Positions 18,414 to 28,320 of a DNA stretch of 64,000 nucleotides are shown in pieces. The stretch is taken from positions 2,046,001 to 2,110,000 of the forward strand of contig NZ_CP095757.1 in assembly GCF_023093535.1 (NCBI RefSeq), given 5' to 3'. The DNA is from Halovivax limisalsi. GTDB taxonomy: Archaea > Halobacteriota > Halobacteria > Halobacteriales > Natrialbaceae. The first letter of the stretch is position 1, and each line of letters begins with the position of its first letter. A program made the position numbers and the translations under genes. The notes beneath the pieces were generated by a model. The model was given only the letters and a program-made list of their open reading frames with translations. It did no database searches and had not been told where the DNA came from.

Positions 18414-21400
18414 ATGAGCGACGAGGCCCAGCAGGCCCTCGGGGACTTTGCGGGCGGAACCGACGAGCGGCCGGACGCGGAGGCCGCCCACGTTGCCGGC
18501 GCCGGCCGGTCGAGCGACGCGACCGTTCTCGACCCACGACGTGAGACGCTACCGGACAGCCGGGGCGACCTCGACGTCGCCGTCATGCAGGTCGATTACA
18601 CGATCGTCGGCCGGGGCGACGACGAGCGCCCCATCGTCCACGTCTTCGGTCGGACCGATGCGGACGAACTCGAACACGTCCAGATCGTGGGCTTTCGGCC
18701 GTACTTCTACGCGCCGACCGAGTCGGTCGACGACGACCGGCTGTCGAGTTACGATCGGATCACCGACTGGGCGGAAACGAACGCCGACGGCGAGCCCTAC
18801 GAGAGCATCCGCGGGACACGACTGACGAAGATTTTCGGGCAGACCCCGCGCGACGTCGGCCAGATCAGAGACGAGTTCGACCACTACGAGGCGGACATCC
18901 TCTTTCCGAACCGGTTTCTCATCGACAAGGACGTCCGTAGCGGGATCCGCGTTCCCGAGCGCCGGGCCGACGACGGTTCGTTGATCGTTCCCCACGACGA
19001 GGTCGAAGCCGTCGACGCCGACGCGACCCCGCGCGTCCAGACGTTCGACATCGAGGTCGACGATCGGTCGGGCTTTCCGGAAGACGGCGAGGAACCGATC
19101 ATCTGTCTCGCGAGCCACGACTCCTACCGCGACGAGTACCTCCTCTGGATCTGGGACGCCGACGACGGGGACGGGACGGTTCCGTCGACGCTCGAGGAGT
19201 ACGAACCGATCGAAGGCGAGATCGACCACGACGTGCGCGCGTTCGAGACCGAGGAAGCGATGCTCGAATCGTTCCTCTCGTACGTCGACGAGACCGATCC
19301 CGACGTGCTGACCGGGTGGAACTTCGACGACTTCGACGCTCCGTACCTCCTCGATCGCCTCGAAGCGCTCGACGGCCCGCACCACGACTACGACCTCGAC
19401 GGCGACCGCCTCTCGCGCCTGGGCGAGGTCTGGCGGAGCAACTGGGGCGGCCCCGACGTCAAGGGCCGCGTCGTCTTCGACCTGCTCTACGGCTATCAGC
19501 GGCGCATCTTCACCGAACTCGATTCCTACCGCCTCGACGCCGTCGGCGAGAGCGAACTCGGCGTCGGGAAGGAACGGTATCCCGGCAAGATCGGCGACCT
19601 CTGGGAGGACGATCCGACGCGATTGCTTGAGTACAACCTCCGCGACGTCGAGATCTGCGTCGAACTCGACCGCCAGCAGGAGTTGATCGCGTTCTGGCGC
19701 GAGATGGCGACCTTCGTCGGCTGCAAACTAGAGGACGCCCCGACGCCCGGTGACGCCGTCGACATGTACGTCCTCCACAAGGCGAACGGCCGGTGGGCGC
19801 TGCCTTCGAAGGGCCGACAGGAGGCCGGCGACGAGTACGAGGGCGGCGCCGTCTTCGATCCCATCACGGGTGTGCGCGAGAACGTGACCGTCCTCGACCT
19901 GAAGAGCCTGTACCCGATGTGCATGGTGACGATCAACGCCTCGCCCGAGACTCGCGTCGATCCCGAAACGTACGACGGCGAGACCCACGTCGCCCCTTCG
20001 GGGACACACTTCAGACAGGAGCCGGACGGCGTCATGCGCGAGATGATCACGGAACTGCTCGCCGAGCGCGAGGAGAAGAAGTCGCTGCGGAACGAGCACG
20101 AACCCGACACACGCGCGTACGAACAGTACGACCGCCAGCAGGGGGCGGTGAAGGTCATCATGAACTGCTTCACGCCGGATACGGAGGTATTGACTCCAGA
20201 TGGGGTGTGCGAAATCACCGATCTCGAGGTCGGTGACGACGTGTACTCTCTCGATCCGGACACGGAGGAACTAGAGATCAAACCCGTCGTCGAGACCCAC
20301 GCGTATCCCGACTACGAGGGCGACCTGATCGACATCGAGACGAGCAAGATCGACTTCCGCGTCACGCCGAATCATCGCATGCTCGTTCGTAAGAACGAAA
20401 CGAACGGAATCACGGAAGACGACTATCGGTTCGTCGAAGCGGGCGAACTCGATCGCGCGACGAATTACGAACTTCCCCACGACTGGGATGGTCCCGACGG
20501 TGACGACCTCGAAACGGTCGATCTCACCCGGTTCCTCGACGGTGACTACGAGGTCTGGGTTCGCCCGTCCGTTCACGGTCACACGTTTACCGCCGAACTC
20601 GGCTGGACTCCAAGGCGCGTCCCGAAAGCCGACGTCGGTCAGACGGGGTACGTCTTTACCGCAGACGAGTTCGAAGCACACCGCGAGTATATCGAGGAGG
20701 TCTGTGAGACGAGCTTTATCCACCGCGAATCCGGACGGAAGTGGATTCCCCGGACGTACGAGGGAGATGCTTTCCTCGATTTGCTCGCCTGGTTCGTGAC
20801 GGAAGGGAACGTCTACACGTCCACGGAGAAGGCCTTCGGTGAGAATGTTCGCGGGTCTGCGACGACCATCCAAATTGCCCAAAACGAACGGCCCGTCGCC
20901 GACGGCGGGACCGACCATCACACCACGATCGGAGCGTTGCTCGACGAGCTGGGCCTGGATTACTACGTCGACGAACGGAGCTACCAGTTTACCTCGAAAC
21001 TCCTCGGAGACCTGTTCCGCGAACGGTGTGGTGAGACTAGCTTCGAGAAGCGGATTCCCGAGTTCGTCTTCTCGCTCAGCCAGCGGCAGAAGCGTCGATT
21101 CCTCGACGTCCTGATCGACGGTGACGGGGACTGGCAATCCAATTCGTGGCGGTACACTACCTCGAGCGATCGGCTCCGCGATGACGTACTCAAACTCTGT
21201 GCGCATCTGGGACTGACCGCGAACTACAATCAGGATAGCGGGTCGTGGCGAATTTACGTAACCGAGTCGTCGAAAAACACGCTTCGAATGCACCGAAGCG
21301 CGACCGAGAGTCGGGCTGAAGATGGGGTGTACTGCGTCACCGTCGAAGACAATCACACGCTGCTGGCCGGCCGAAACGGCACGTTCCAGTTCATCGGGCA

Positions 21401-22370
21401 GTCGCTGTACGGCGTATCAGGATGGGAACAGTTCCGGCTCTACGACAAGGAAGCCGCCTCGGCAATCACGGCGACAGGCCGTGAGGTCATTGAATTCACC
21501 GAAACCGCCGCCAACGAGCTAAACTATAAGGTTGCGTATGGCGACACCGATTCGGTCATGCTCGAACTCGGCCCCGACGTCTCCCCGGACGAGGCGCTCG
21601 AGCAATCCTTCGAGATCGAGGACTACATCAACGGACGGTACGACGACTTCGCGCGCGAGGAACTGAACGCCGACGAGCACCGCTTCCAGATCGAATTCGA
21701 GAAGCTCTATCGACGATTCTTCCAGGCGGGCAAGAAGAAGCGCTACGCGGGCCACATCGTCTGGAAGGAGGGCAAGGACGTCGACGACATCGACATCACC
21801 GGCTTCGAGTACCAGCGTTCGGACATCGCTCAGATCACCAAGGAGGTTCAGCACCAGGTCATCGAGATGATCGTCCGCGACGGGGACATCGAGGGGGCCG
21901 AAACCTACGTCAACGGAATCATCGAGGATTTCCTCGCGGGCGAGGTGTCGCTGGACGAGATCGCGATCCCCGGCGGCATCGGCAAGCGACTCACGGAGTA
22001 CGAGACTGATACGGCCCACGTTCGGGGCGCGAAGTACGCGAACCTGCTGCTCGGGACCAACTTCCAGCGCGGGAGTAAACCCAAGCGGGTCTACCTGGAC
22101 CGGGTCCACGACGACTTCTTCCAGCGCATCGAGGCTCAAGAGGGGCTGGACCCCGCCGAGAACGGCGTCTACGAGGAGTTCAAGCGCAACCAGGACGTCA
22201 TCTGTTTCGAGTACGACGACCAGATCCCGCCGGAGTTCGAGATCGACTACGAGAAGATGCTCGACAAGACGCTCAAGGGCCCGATCGAGCGGATTTTGGA
22301 GGCGCTGGACATTTCCTGGGAGGAGGTGAAGTCCGGTCAGGAACAGACCGGACTGGAATCGTTCATGTGA
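18414..22370 (+). CDS. polB: Replicative DNA polymerase B, with an intein
   Basis: Family B DNA polymerase; the 1318-residue precursor becomes about 906 residues after splicing. Exonuclease motifs: FDIEVDD (ExoI), GWNFDDFDAPYLL (ExoII) and YNLRDVEI (ExoIII). Polymerase motifs: DLKSLYPM (A), KVIMN-SLYG (B) and YGDTDS (C). Motif B is split between its Asn and Ser by a 412-residue intein (20166-21401), a known PolB insertion site (pol-c). The exteins have typical haloarchaeal codon use, while the intein is visibly less G+C-rich. It stands alone with its own promoter and diverges from the small 59-aa gene. The unspliced protein would have a disrupted active site. Confidence 0.96.
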   Translation: MSDEAQQALGDFAGGTDERPDAEAAHVAGAGRSSDATVLDPRRETLPDSRGDLDVAVMQVDYTIVGRGDDERPIVHVFGRTDADELEHVQIVGFRPYFYAPTESVDDDRLSSYDRITDWAETNADGEPYESIRGTRLTKIFGQTPRDVGQIRDEFDHYEADILFPNRFLIDKDVRSGIRVPERRADDGSLIVPHDEVEAVDADATPRVQTFDIEVDDRSGFPEDGEEPIICLASHDSYRDEYLLWIWDADDGDGTVPSTLEEYEPIEGEIDHDVRAFETEEAMLESFLSYVDETDPDVLTGWNFDDFDAPYLLDRLEALDGPHHDYDLDGDRLSRLGEVWRSNWGGPDVKGRVVFDLLYGYQRRIFTELDSYRLDAVGESELGVGKERYPGKIGDLWEDDPTRLLEYNLRDVEICVELDRQQELIAFWREMATFVGCKLEDAPTPGDAVDMYVLHKANGRWALPSKGRQEAGDEYEGGAVFDPITGVRENVTVLDLKSLYPMCMVTINASPETRVDPETYDGETHVAPSGTHFRQEPDGVMREMITELLAEREEKKSLRNEHEPDTRAYEQYDRQQGAVKVIMNCFTPDTEVLTPDGVCEITDLEVGDDVYSLDPDTEELEIKPVVETHAYPDYEGDLIDIETSKIDFRVTPNHRMLVRKNETNGITEDDYRFVEAGELDRATNYELPHDWDGPDGDDLETVDLTRFLDGDYEVWVRPSVHGHTFTAELGWTPRRVPKADVGQTGYVFTADEFEAHREYIEEVCETSFIHRESGRKWIPRTYEGDAFLDLLAWFVTEGNVYTSTEKAFGENVRGSATTIQIAQNERPVADGGTDHHTTIGALLDELGLDYYVDERSYQFTSKLLGDLFRERCGETSFEKRIPEFVFSLSQRQKRRFLDVLIDGDGDWQSNSWRYTTSSDRLRDDVLKLCAHLGLTANYNQDSGSWRIYVTESSKNTLRMHRSATESRAEDGVYCVTVEDNHTLLAGRNGTFQFIGQSLYGVSGWEQFRLYDKEAASAITATGREVIEFTETAANELNYKVAYGDTDSVMLELGPDVSPDEALEQSFEIEDYINGRYDDFAREELNADEHRFQIEFEKLYRRFFQAGKKKRYAGHIVWKEGKDVDDIDITGFEYQRSDIAQITKEVQHQVIEMIVRDGDIEGAETYVNGIIEDFLAGEVSLDEIAIPGGIGKRLTEYETDTAHVRGAKYANLLLGTNFQRGSKPKRVYLDRVHDDFFQRIEAQEGLDPAENGVYEEFKRNQDVICFEYDDQIPPEFEIDYEKMLDKTLKGPIERILEALDISWEEVKSGQEQTGLESFM
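20166..21401 (+). mobile_element. PolB intein with LAGLIDADG homing endonuclease
   Basis: A 412-residue in-frame intervening protein. It starts with Cys (CFTPDTEVLTPDG, splicing block A), has a block B histidine in FRVTPNHRML, and two LAGLIDADG helices: LLAWFVTEGN (about 20785-20810) and FLDVLIDGDGD (about 21100-21130). It ends in NGTFQFIGQ followed by extein Ser. The last residue is Gln rather than the usual Asn, and the penultimate one is Gly rather than His. Both endonuclease acidic residues (Glu and Asp) are present, so DNA cleavage may be retained. Confidence 0.9.
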
Positions 22371-22726
22371 CCGAATCGGGCGCCTCGACTCAGTTCAGAT
22401 TCTCGGCGGATGCGACGCAGCTGCCGGTTGAACCATTCGGCAGCTCGGTGGGTATCGTCATCATCGGATCGTGATCAACTCTCGAACCGATCCGCGTATC
22501 GGGACGTGCTTCGCGTTCTTCCGTCCCGGATGGCCCGGATCGCTGCTAATCTCTCCCGATGGGGTTCACTCGTCCGCGCGATCCACTTAGCCCCGTTCGA
22601 ACGCGGTAACGTCGCGGTGGTTTCCTATTTGAGAAAATAATTTGCTGGGAAGGCAAAGCGGTCTGGTCCAAATGCGAAATCATTATGAGTCCAAGTCCCC
22701 CATCTTCGGACGACTGAGAAGACACC
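22371..22726. other. 356-bp gap between polB and sufC
   Basis: No intact gene is seen. On the minus strand around 22390-22460 a short protein-like run (HRAAEWFNRQLRRIRRESE) has no usable start and is closed by stops, so it may be a decayed fragment. The last 110 bp (22615-22726) are AT-rich and carry the sufC promoter; the best TATA candidate is AATCATTATG near 22678-22687. Confidence 0.4.
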
Positions 22727-23638
22727 ATGGCACGATTAGAACTCAAAAATCTGCACGCGAGCGTTGCTGAGGGCGACGAGAAAATTCTCGACGGGGTCGA
22801 CCTCGAGGTCGAGTCCGGCGAGATTCACGCCCTGATGGGCCCGAACGGTTCGGGGAAGTCGACGACGGCGAAGGTCATCGCCGGCCACCCGGCCTACGAG
22901 GTCACCGAGGGCGAGGTGCTGATCCATCTGGAAGACGACGAGTTCGGCGACGAGATCGAGATCGACGAGGACCAGCGCACGTGGAACCTCCTCGACCTCG
23001 AACCGAACGAGCGAGCGGCGCTCGGCGTCTTCCTCGGCTTCCAGTACCCCGCCGAGATCGAGGGCGTCACGATGACGAACTTCCTCCGCACGGCGCTGAA
23101 CGCGAAGATCGAAGAGCGCGAGGAGCTCTTCGAAGACGAGGACGAAACCGAAGCCGACGACGCGGACGACGAGGGCTACGAGACCTCGCCGATGGAGGGT
23201 CCGGCCGACGAGGGCGAGGTCGGCGTCGCCGAGTTCCAGGAGATTCTGCAGGAGAAGATGGCCCAGCTGGACATGGACGAATCGTTCGCCCAGCGCTACC
23301 TCAACGCCGGCTTCTCCGGCGGCGAGAAGAAGCAGAACGAGGTCCTGCAGGCCGCGATCCTCGAACCCTCGATCGCCGTCCTCGACGAGATCGACTCGGG
23401 GCTGGACATCGACCGCCTGCAGGACGTCTCGACGGGTATCAACGCCCTGCGCGACGAACAGGGCACGGGCATCCTCCAGATCACCCACTACCAGCGCATC
23501 CTCGACTACGTCGAACCCGACCACGTCCACGTCATGCTCGACGGCAAGATCGCCAAGAGCGGCGGCGCGGAACTGGCCGAGCAGCTCGAGGACAAGGGAT
23601 ACGACTGGGTCCGCGAGGAAGTCTACGAGACGGCCTGA
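22727..23638 (+). CDS. sufC: Fe-S cluster assembly ATPase SufC
   Basis: ABC-type ATPase of the SufBCD scaffold that builds Fe-S clusters in the cytoplasm. Walker [10 protein letters not shown] (residues 38-46), signature [10 protein letters not shown] and Walker [15 protein letters not shown] are present. At 303 residues it is longer than bacterial SufC (about 250) because of an acidic insert (about 130-165, rich in Glu/Asp) typical of halophiles. It is first in the sufC-sufB-sufD run, with 57 bp before sufB. Confidence 0.95.
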   Translation: MARLELKNLHASVAEGDEKILDGVDLEVESGEIHALMGPNGSGKSTTAKVIAGHPAYEVTEGEVLIHLEDDEFGDEIEIDEDQRTWNLLDLEPNERAALGVFLGFQYPAEIEGVTMTNFLRTALNAKIEEREELFEDEDETEADDADDEGYETSPMEGPADEGEVGVAEFQEILQEKMAQLDMDESFAQRYLNAGFSGGEKKQNEVLQAAILEPSIAVLDEIDSGLDIDRLQDVSTGINALRDEQGTGILQITHYQRILDYVEPDHVHVMLDGKIAKSGGAELAEQLEDKGYDWVREEVYETA

Positions 23639-23695
23639 TCGACGCCGATCGGACGAAGGGTCTTACCGCTAGAGACGCAAACCTACACTACGAAC

Positions 23696-25126
23696 ATGAG
23701 CTCAGAACAAGATCACCTGCAAGAGACGGACACCGAGGAGCGCTTTGCGTTCAAGAACGAACACAAAGCCGCTCTCACCTCCGAGAAGGGCCTGAACGAG
23801 GAGACGATCAGGCTCATCTCGGAAGACAAGGACGAACCGGAGTGGATGCTGGAACGGCGCCTTCGCGCGCTTCGGCTGTTCCAGGAGATGCCGATGCCGA
23901 CCGACTGGCCCGGCCAGCCGGACCTCTCCGAAATAGATATCGACGAGATCGTGCCGTACATCCGCCCGGACGTCGACGCACGCGAGGGAACCGACGACTG
24001 GGAGGACCTCCCGGACGAAATTAAGGACACGTTCGACAAGCTGGGCATCCCGGAAGCCGAGAAGAAGGCGCTCTCGGGCGTCGGCGCCCAGTACGAGTCC
24101 GAGGTCGTCTACCAGAACATGCAGGAGCAGTGGGAGGAGAAGGGGGTCATCTTCATGAACATGGACCGCGCGGTCCAGGAACACCCCGACATCGTCAAGG
24201 AGTACTTCATGACCTCCTGCGTCCCCCCGAGCGACAACAAGTTCGCCGCGCTGCACGGCGCGGTCTGGTCCGGCGGCTCGTTCGTCTACGTCCCCGAGGA
24301 CGTCACGGTCGAGATGCCGGTCCAGGCGTACTTCCGCATGAACTCGGAGGGGATGGGCCAGTTCGAGCACACGCTCATCGTCGCCGAGGATGGCGCCGAG
24401 GTCCACTACATCGAGGGCTGTTCCGCCCCGAAGTACTCCGCGTTCAACCTCCACTCCGGCGGCGTCGAGGTCTTCGTCGGCGAGGACGCCCACGTCCAGT
24501 ACTCGACGGTCCAGAACTGGTCGCGTAACACGTACAACCTGAACACCAAGCGCGCGATCGTCGAGGCAAACGGGACGATGGAGTGGGTTTCGGGCTCGAT
24601 GGGCTCGAAGGCCACGATGCTGTACCCGTGTACGATTCTCAAGGGCCGCGGCGCGACGGACACCCACATCACGATCGCGTTCGCCGGCGAGGGCCAGGAC
24701 ATCGACACCGGCGCGAAGGTCTACCACAACGCGCCCGACACCAGCTCGACCATCGAGTCGAAGTCGATCTCGAAGGACGGCGGCCGCACCAACTACCGCG
24801 GCCTCGTCCACATCGCCGACGGCGCCGAGAACGCCTCGACGGCCGTCGAGTGCGACGCGCTGATGTTCGACAACGAGTCGACGTCCGACACCATGCCGTA
24901 CATGGAGATCGAGGAGTCGAAGGTCGACGTCGCCCACGAGGCGACCGTCGGCAAGATCGGCGACGAGGACATCTTCTACCTCCAGTCGCGCGGGCTGGAC
25001 GACGACGACGCCAAGAAGATGATCGTCGCCGGCTTCATCGAGCCGATCACGGAGGAACTGCCGATCGAGTACGCCGTCGAGCTCAACCGACTCATCGAGC
25101 TCGAGATGGAGGGAAGCCTCGGATAA
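23696..25126 (+). CDS. sufB: Fe-S cluster assembly protein SufB
   Basis: A 476-residue scaffold subunit of SufBC2D on which Fe-S clusters form. Family blocks visible are MTSCVPPSDNKFAALHGAVW, HYIEGCSAPKYSAFNLHSGG (a conserved cysteine in the EGCSAP motif), the beta-helix core and the C-terminal FYLQSRGL. A TATA-like GTCTTACC lies near 23661, about 30 bp ahead of the ATG, so sufB may also start its own transcript. The next gene starts one base after its stop. Confidence 0.95.
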   Translation: MSSEQDHLQETDTEERFAFKNEHKAALTSEKGLNEETIRLISEDKDEPEWMLERRLRALRLFQEMPMPTDWPGQPDLSEIDIDEIVPYIRPDVDAREGTDDWEDLPDEIKDTFDKLGIPEAEKKALSGVGAQYESEVVYQNMQEQWEEKGVIFMNMDRAVQEHPDIVKEYFMTSCVPPSDNKFAALHGAVWSGGSFVYVPEDVTVEMPVQAYFRMNSEGMGQFEHTLIVAEDGAEVHYIEGCSAPKYSAFNLHSGGVEVFVGEDAHVQYSTVQNWSRNTYNLNTKRAIVEANGTMEWVSGSMGSKATMLYPCTILKGRGATDTHITIAFAGEGQDIDTGAKVYHNAPDTSSTIESKSISKDGGRTNYRGLVHIADGAENASTAVECDALMFDNESTSDTMPYMEIEESKVDVAHEATVGKIGDEDIFYLQSRGLDDDDAKKMIVAGFIEPITEELPIEYAVELNRLIELEMEGSLG

Positions 25127-25127
25127 C

Positions 25128-26348
25128 ATGAGCACGCAGGTACACGCCACGGTCTCGGAGGAGACGGTTCGGGAGATCAGCGAGACGAACGACGAGCCCG
25201 CGTGGCTCACCGAGACGCGTCTGGACGCGCTCGCGAGCCTCTCGGAACTGGACATGCCGCCGGTCATCCGGACCCCCGGGCGCGACTGGACGAACCTCGA
25301 CGCGCTCGACTTCGAGTCGCTCGTCGATCCGCTGAACGCGGCCGAGGCGAAAGACCTCGTCGGCGACGGCGACGTCGTCGTGACGACGCTGGCCGAGGCG
25401 GCCACCGACGACGAGTACGCGGACATCGTCCGCGAGCACTTCGGCAGCATCGTCGATCCGCAGGAGAACTACCTCACCGCGCTGTCGACCGCGCTGTTCA
25501 CTTCGGGGACGTTCGTCTACGTCCCGGAAGGGGTCGACGCGGAAGACGTCAAAATCCGGACCGAGATGAACTCCCGGTCGCTGTTCAACCACACGCTCGT
25601 CGTCGCCGAGGACTCCTCGTCCGCGACGATCCTGGAGCGGCAATCGACCGGCGATGCCGTGGATGCGGACGACCGCTACTACAGCGCCATCGTCGAGGTC
25701 GTCGCCACCGAAAACAGCCACGTCCAGTACGGCTGGCTCCAGAACCTCGACGAGGACACCTACAACTACACGCTCAAGCGCGGCTCGGCCGATACGTACG
25801 CCACGATCAACTGGATCGAGGGCAACCTCGGCTCCCGCCTGACGAAGTCCGCCGTCGAGACCACCCTCGACGGCAGCGGCTCCGAGAGCCAGATCGTCGG
25901 CGCGTTCTTCGGCCACGAGGCCCAGCACTTCGACATCAACGCCCGCGTCTGGCACAACGACGAGCACACGACCGCGGACCTCGTTACCCGCGGCGTGCTC
26001 GACGACGAGGCCCGCTCGGTCTACGAGGGCGTCCAGGACGTCGGCACCGAGGCCTGGGACACCAGCTCCTACCAGCGCGAGAACACGCTGATGCTCTCGG
26101 ACGACTCCGAAGCCGACGCGAGTCCGAAGCTCATCATCAACAACCACGACACGGAAGCCAGTCACTCCGCGACCGTCGGGCAGGTCGACGCCGAAGAACT
26201 GCTGTACATGACCTCGCGCGGCATCCCGGAGGACGAGGCCACCGACATGCTCGTCGAAGGCTTCTTCGTTCCCGTTCTGGAGGAGATCGCGATCGACGAG
26301 TTCCGCGACGACCTGCAGTCGCTGATCCGGGCGCGACTCGACGAGTAA
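25128..26348 (+). CDS. sufD: Fe-S cluster assembly protein SufD
   Basis: A 406-residue paralogue of SufB that completes the SufBC2D complex. It shows the same right-handed beta-helix pattern (YVPEGVDAEDVKIRTEMNS, GSGSESQIVGAFFGHEAQHF) and the C-terminal LYMTSRGIPEDEATDML block. The conserved functional histidine of SufD is likely in the EAQHFDIN stretch. It begins one base after the sufB stop and ends the operon; no SufS, SufE or SufU is adjacent. Confidence 0.93.
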   Translation: MSTQVHATVSEETVREISETNDEPAWLTETRLDALASLSELDMPPVIRTPGRDWTNLDALDFESLVDPLNAAEAKDLVGDGDVVVTTLAEAATDDEYADIVREHFGSIVDPQENYLTALSTALFTSGTFVYVPEGVDAEDVKIRTEMNSRSLFNHTLVVAEDSSSATILERQSTGDAVDADDRYYSAIVEVVATENSHVQYGWLQNLDEDTYNYTLKRGSADTYATINWIEGNLGSRLTKSAVETTLDGSGSESQIVGAFFGHEAQHFDINARVWHNDEHTTADLVTRGVLDDEARSVYEGVQDVGTEAWDTSSYQRENTLMLSDDSEADASPKLIINNHDTEASHSATVGQVDAEELLYMTSRGIPEDEATDMLVEGFFVPVLEEIAIDEFRDDLQSLIRARLDE

Positions 26349-26439
26349 GCGAGCTCGCTTGTTCTGACGATTTTCACCGGCAGCCGACCGATCGCGTTCG
26401 CTTCGGTGACGATGATACCGCGCCGCGTCTCCCGAGCGG

Positions 26440-26469
26440 GCGTCCCGGGGATCGTACCCCGCGGGACGC
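26440..26469 (+). other. Strong hairpin downstream of sufD
   Basis: GCGTCCC-GGGG pairs with CCCC-GC-GGGACGC around a six-base loop, about 90 bp after the sufD stop, in a 266-bp intergenic stretch with no gene. A T-rich run (26513-26519) follows about 45 bp later. It could be a 3'-end structure of the suf mRNA; this is inferred from pairing only. Confidence 0.4.
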
Positions 26470-26614
26470 CAGCACCGCTTTCGTGACGGCTCGTAGCCCG
26501 CCGGCATCATTCGTTTTTCGGCGGCTCGGTGACGACTCGCTATCCCCCAGATTCGATACATAACTCGGTTGTCTGACGGGTCTTTTTGTATGAGGATGGC
26601 GTTAGTGAGAATCG

Positions 26615-27619
26615 ATGCCGACACTCTCGCTCGAACTCGACGAGGAGACGCTGGAGACACTCGAGGTGGAGCGCTCGCTCATCGGGTTCGAGAGCACCGC
26701 GGCGTACGTTCGCTGGCTCCTCGCCCAGCGCGCGACGGTCGACGGGGACGCCGATACGGGGACGGTCCTGTCGGCCTACAGCGATCGTATCGCCGATCTG
26801 GAAGCGCGTCTCTCGGCAATCGAAACACAGGCCGGTCCAGACGATACCGAGTCGGCGGATCCCGAACGGTCGCCCTCCGACGCCGATTCGACGGCCGTCG
26901 ACGCGGGTGCAACCGCGGACGGTCCGTCGACCGACTCCCCCGCCGGGTCCTCAGCCGCCGATAGCGAGTCGACACGACGTCGAACGACGGCCGACGGCGG
27001 GTGGACGACCGTCGCCGATCCAGCCTCGAGCGACGCTGCTTCGGTCGAACCGTCGAGACCGGACCCAGCCTCCGCCACCACGGCGGTGGACGAGTCGCGT
27101 TCGTCCGTGAGCGACGAGGCCGGAATCTCCTCGATGAACCTGCGGCCGGAACGGATCGAGCGAATCCGTGACGAGCGGCTGTCGGACGACGCCGGCGAAC
27201 TCGGATCGGTCGAAACGGATCGCGTCGACGAACTCTCTCGGCGTGCCGTCGCGAAGACGCGCGAACGGCTGGATCGCGACGTCGAGACGGGGCTCGAGTA
27301 TCGCTCTGCGACGTCGCTCGCCGACACCAACGGCGACATCCGTCCCGGCGAGGACGTGGCAGATCTGGATGCGCTGGACGTCCCCGGTCGCTCGGCCGAT
27401 CTCGTCGAACGGCGACAGGAGCTGATCGGCGTCGCGCTGGCGCACCTCCGCGACGCGGGTTCGGCCAAGAAGGGCGACTTCGTCGACGCGCTGTACGAGG
27501 AGTATCCGGCCGGCTACGGCTCGCCGGGCGGCTGGTGGCGCTGTCTCAAGACGGGACTCAAACAGGTCGACCGCGTCGACGGCGGCGACGGAAGTCGCAT
27601 CTGGCGACTGACGGACTGA
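26615..27619 (+). CDS. Uncharacterised haloarchaeal protein with C-terminal helical domain
   Basis: A 334-residue soluble protein. Residues 1-35 (PTLSLELDEETLETLEVE...FESTAAYVRWLL) look like a short ribbon/helix module; residues 45-75 may form a coiled coil; about 80-165 is a disordered Ser/Asp/Ala-rich linker. The C-terminal part (about 260-334, LIGVALAHLRDAGSAKKGDF...GGWWRCLKTGLKQV) has the shape of a winged-helix domain. The ATG at 26615 lies about 28 bp after a T-rich TATA element (26581-26590). A DNA-binding role is inferred from both ends, not known. Confidence 0.65.
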   Translation: MPTLSLELDEETLETLEVERSLIGFESTAAYVRWLLAQRATVDGDADTGTVLSAYSDRIADLEARLSAIETQAGPDDTESADPERSPSDADSTAVDAGATADGPSTDSPAGSSAADSESTRRRTTADGGWTTVADPASSDAASVEPSRPDPASATTAVDESRSSVSDEAGISSMNLRPERIERIRDERLSDDAGELGSVETDRVDELSRRAVAKTRERLDRDVETGLEYRSATSLADTNGDIRPGEDVADLDALDVPGRSADLVERRQELIGVALAHLRDAGSAKKGDFVDALYEEYPAGYGSPGGWWRCLKTGLKQVDRVDGGDGSRIWRLTD

Positions 27620-27779
27620 GATCGTCCGACGCTTCGATCGGTCTGGTTGTAGTTTCGACGTCGACGCGAAGGTGTCGTGTCCGGGGCCACGAGACGTTGC
27701 CGGTCGATCACTGTGTCAGCCGCGATCGTCACGGCTGCGGACGGGGGAAGTTAAGTAGACCGGACACTGAGCCATGTGC

Positions 27780-28274
27780 ATGAGTCTGGGACAGCGCGTG
27801 ACGACCGACCACCAGCTCGCCCGGTTGCTCCAGATCGGGATCGTGCTGGAGGAGGTCGTCGAATCGCGCGCCGCCCACCACCTCGAGAGCCTCCCGGCGG
27901 ACGAACGGGCGGCGATCGACGACGAGGTCCGCGAGCTCCTGGACGAGGCGGCCGCGGAGTCGGCCACCCACCGCGACCGACTCGAGGCTCTCGTCGCCCA
28001 CCTGGAGGCGGAGACGGTCTCCTACGACGAGATCAACGCGCTCGTCGACGCTCGCTACGGCCCGCCGGAGGACACCGACGGGGTCCTCTACGACCAGTTG
28101 TGTAACGAAGAAACCGCCTACAAGTTCTACGACGACCTCATCGAGGCGATCGAAGCGTCCGACGCCGAGTACGCGATCGATCGCGCGCAGCTCCTCGAGA
28201 CCCTGCGCGAGATTCGCGCGGAGGAACGCGAGGGCGTCGAGGACGTCACCGACATCATGGAGCGACGAGCATGA
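27780..28274 (+). CDS. Ferritin-like four-helix protein
   Basis: A 164-residue, mostly helical acidic protein. Helices carry possible metal ligands (LEEVVESRAAHHLE near residue 21, HRDRLEALVAHLE near 63, NEETAYKFYDDLIEAIE near 110), a spacing reminiscent of ferritin/rubrerythrin-like diiron proteins. The match is by pattern only. ATG at 27780 is chosen over 27774 because of a TATA-like TTAAGTA at 27751-27757. A DtxR-family metal regulator follows 46 bp downstream, which supports a role in iron or manganese handling. Confidence 0.6.
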   Translation: MSLGQRVTTDHQLARLLQIGIVLEEVVESRAAHHLESLPADERAAIDDEVRELLDEAAAESATHRDRLEALVAHLEAETVSYDEINALVDARYGPPEDTDGVLYDQLCNEETAYKFYDDLIEAIEASDAEYAIDRAQLLETLREIRAEEREGVEDVTDIMERRA

Positions 28275-28320
28275 CAGGATCGAACGCGCGAACGGGAACG
28301 CGACAGCCGGAGGGGAACCG

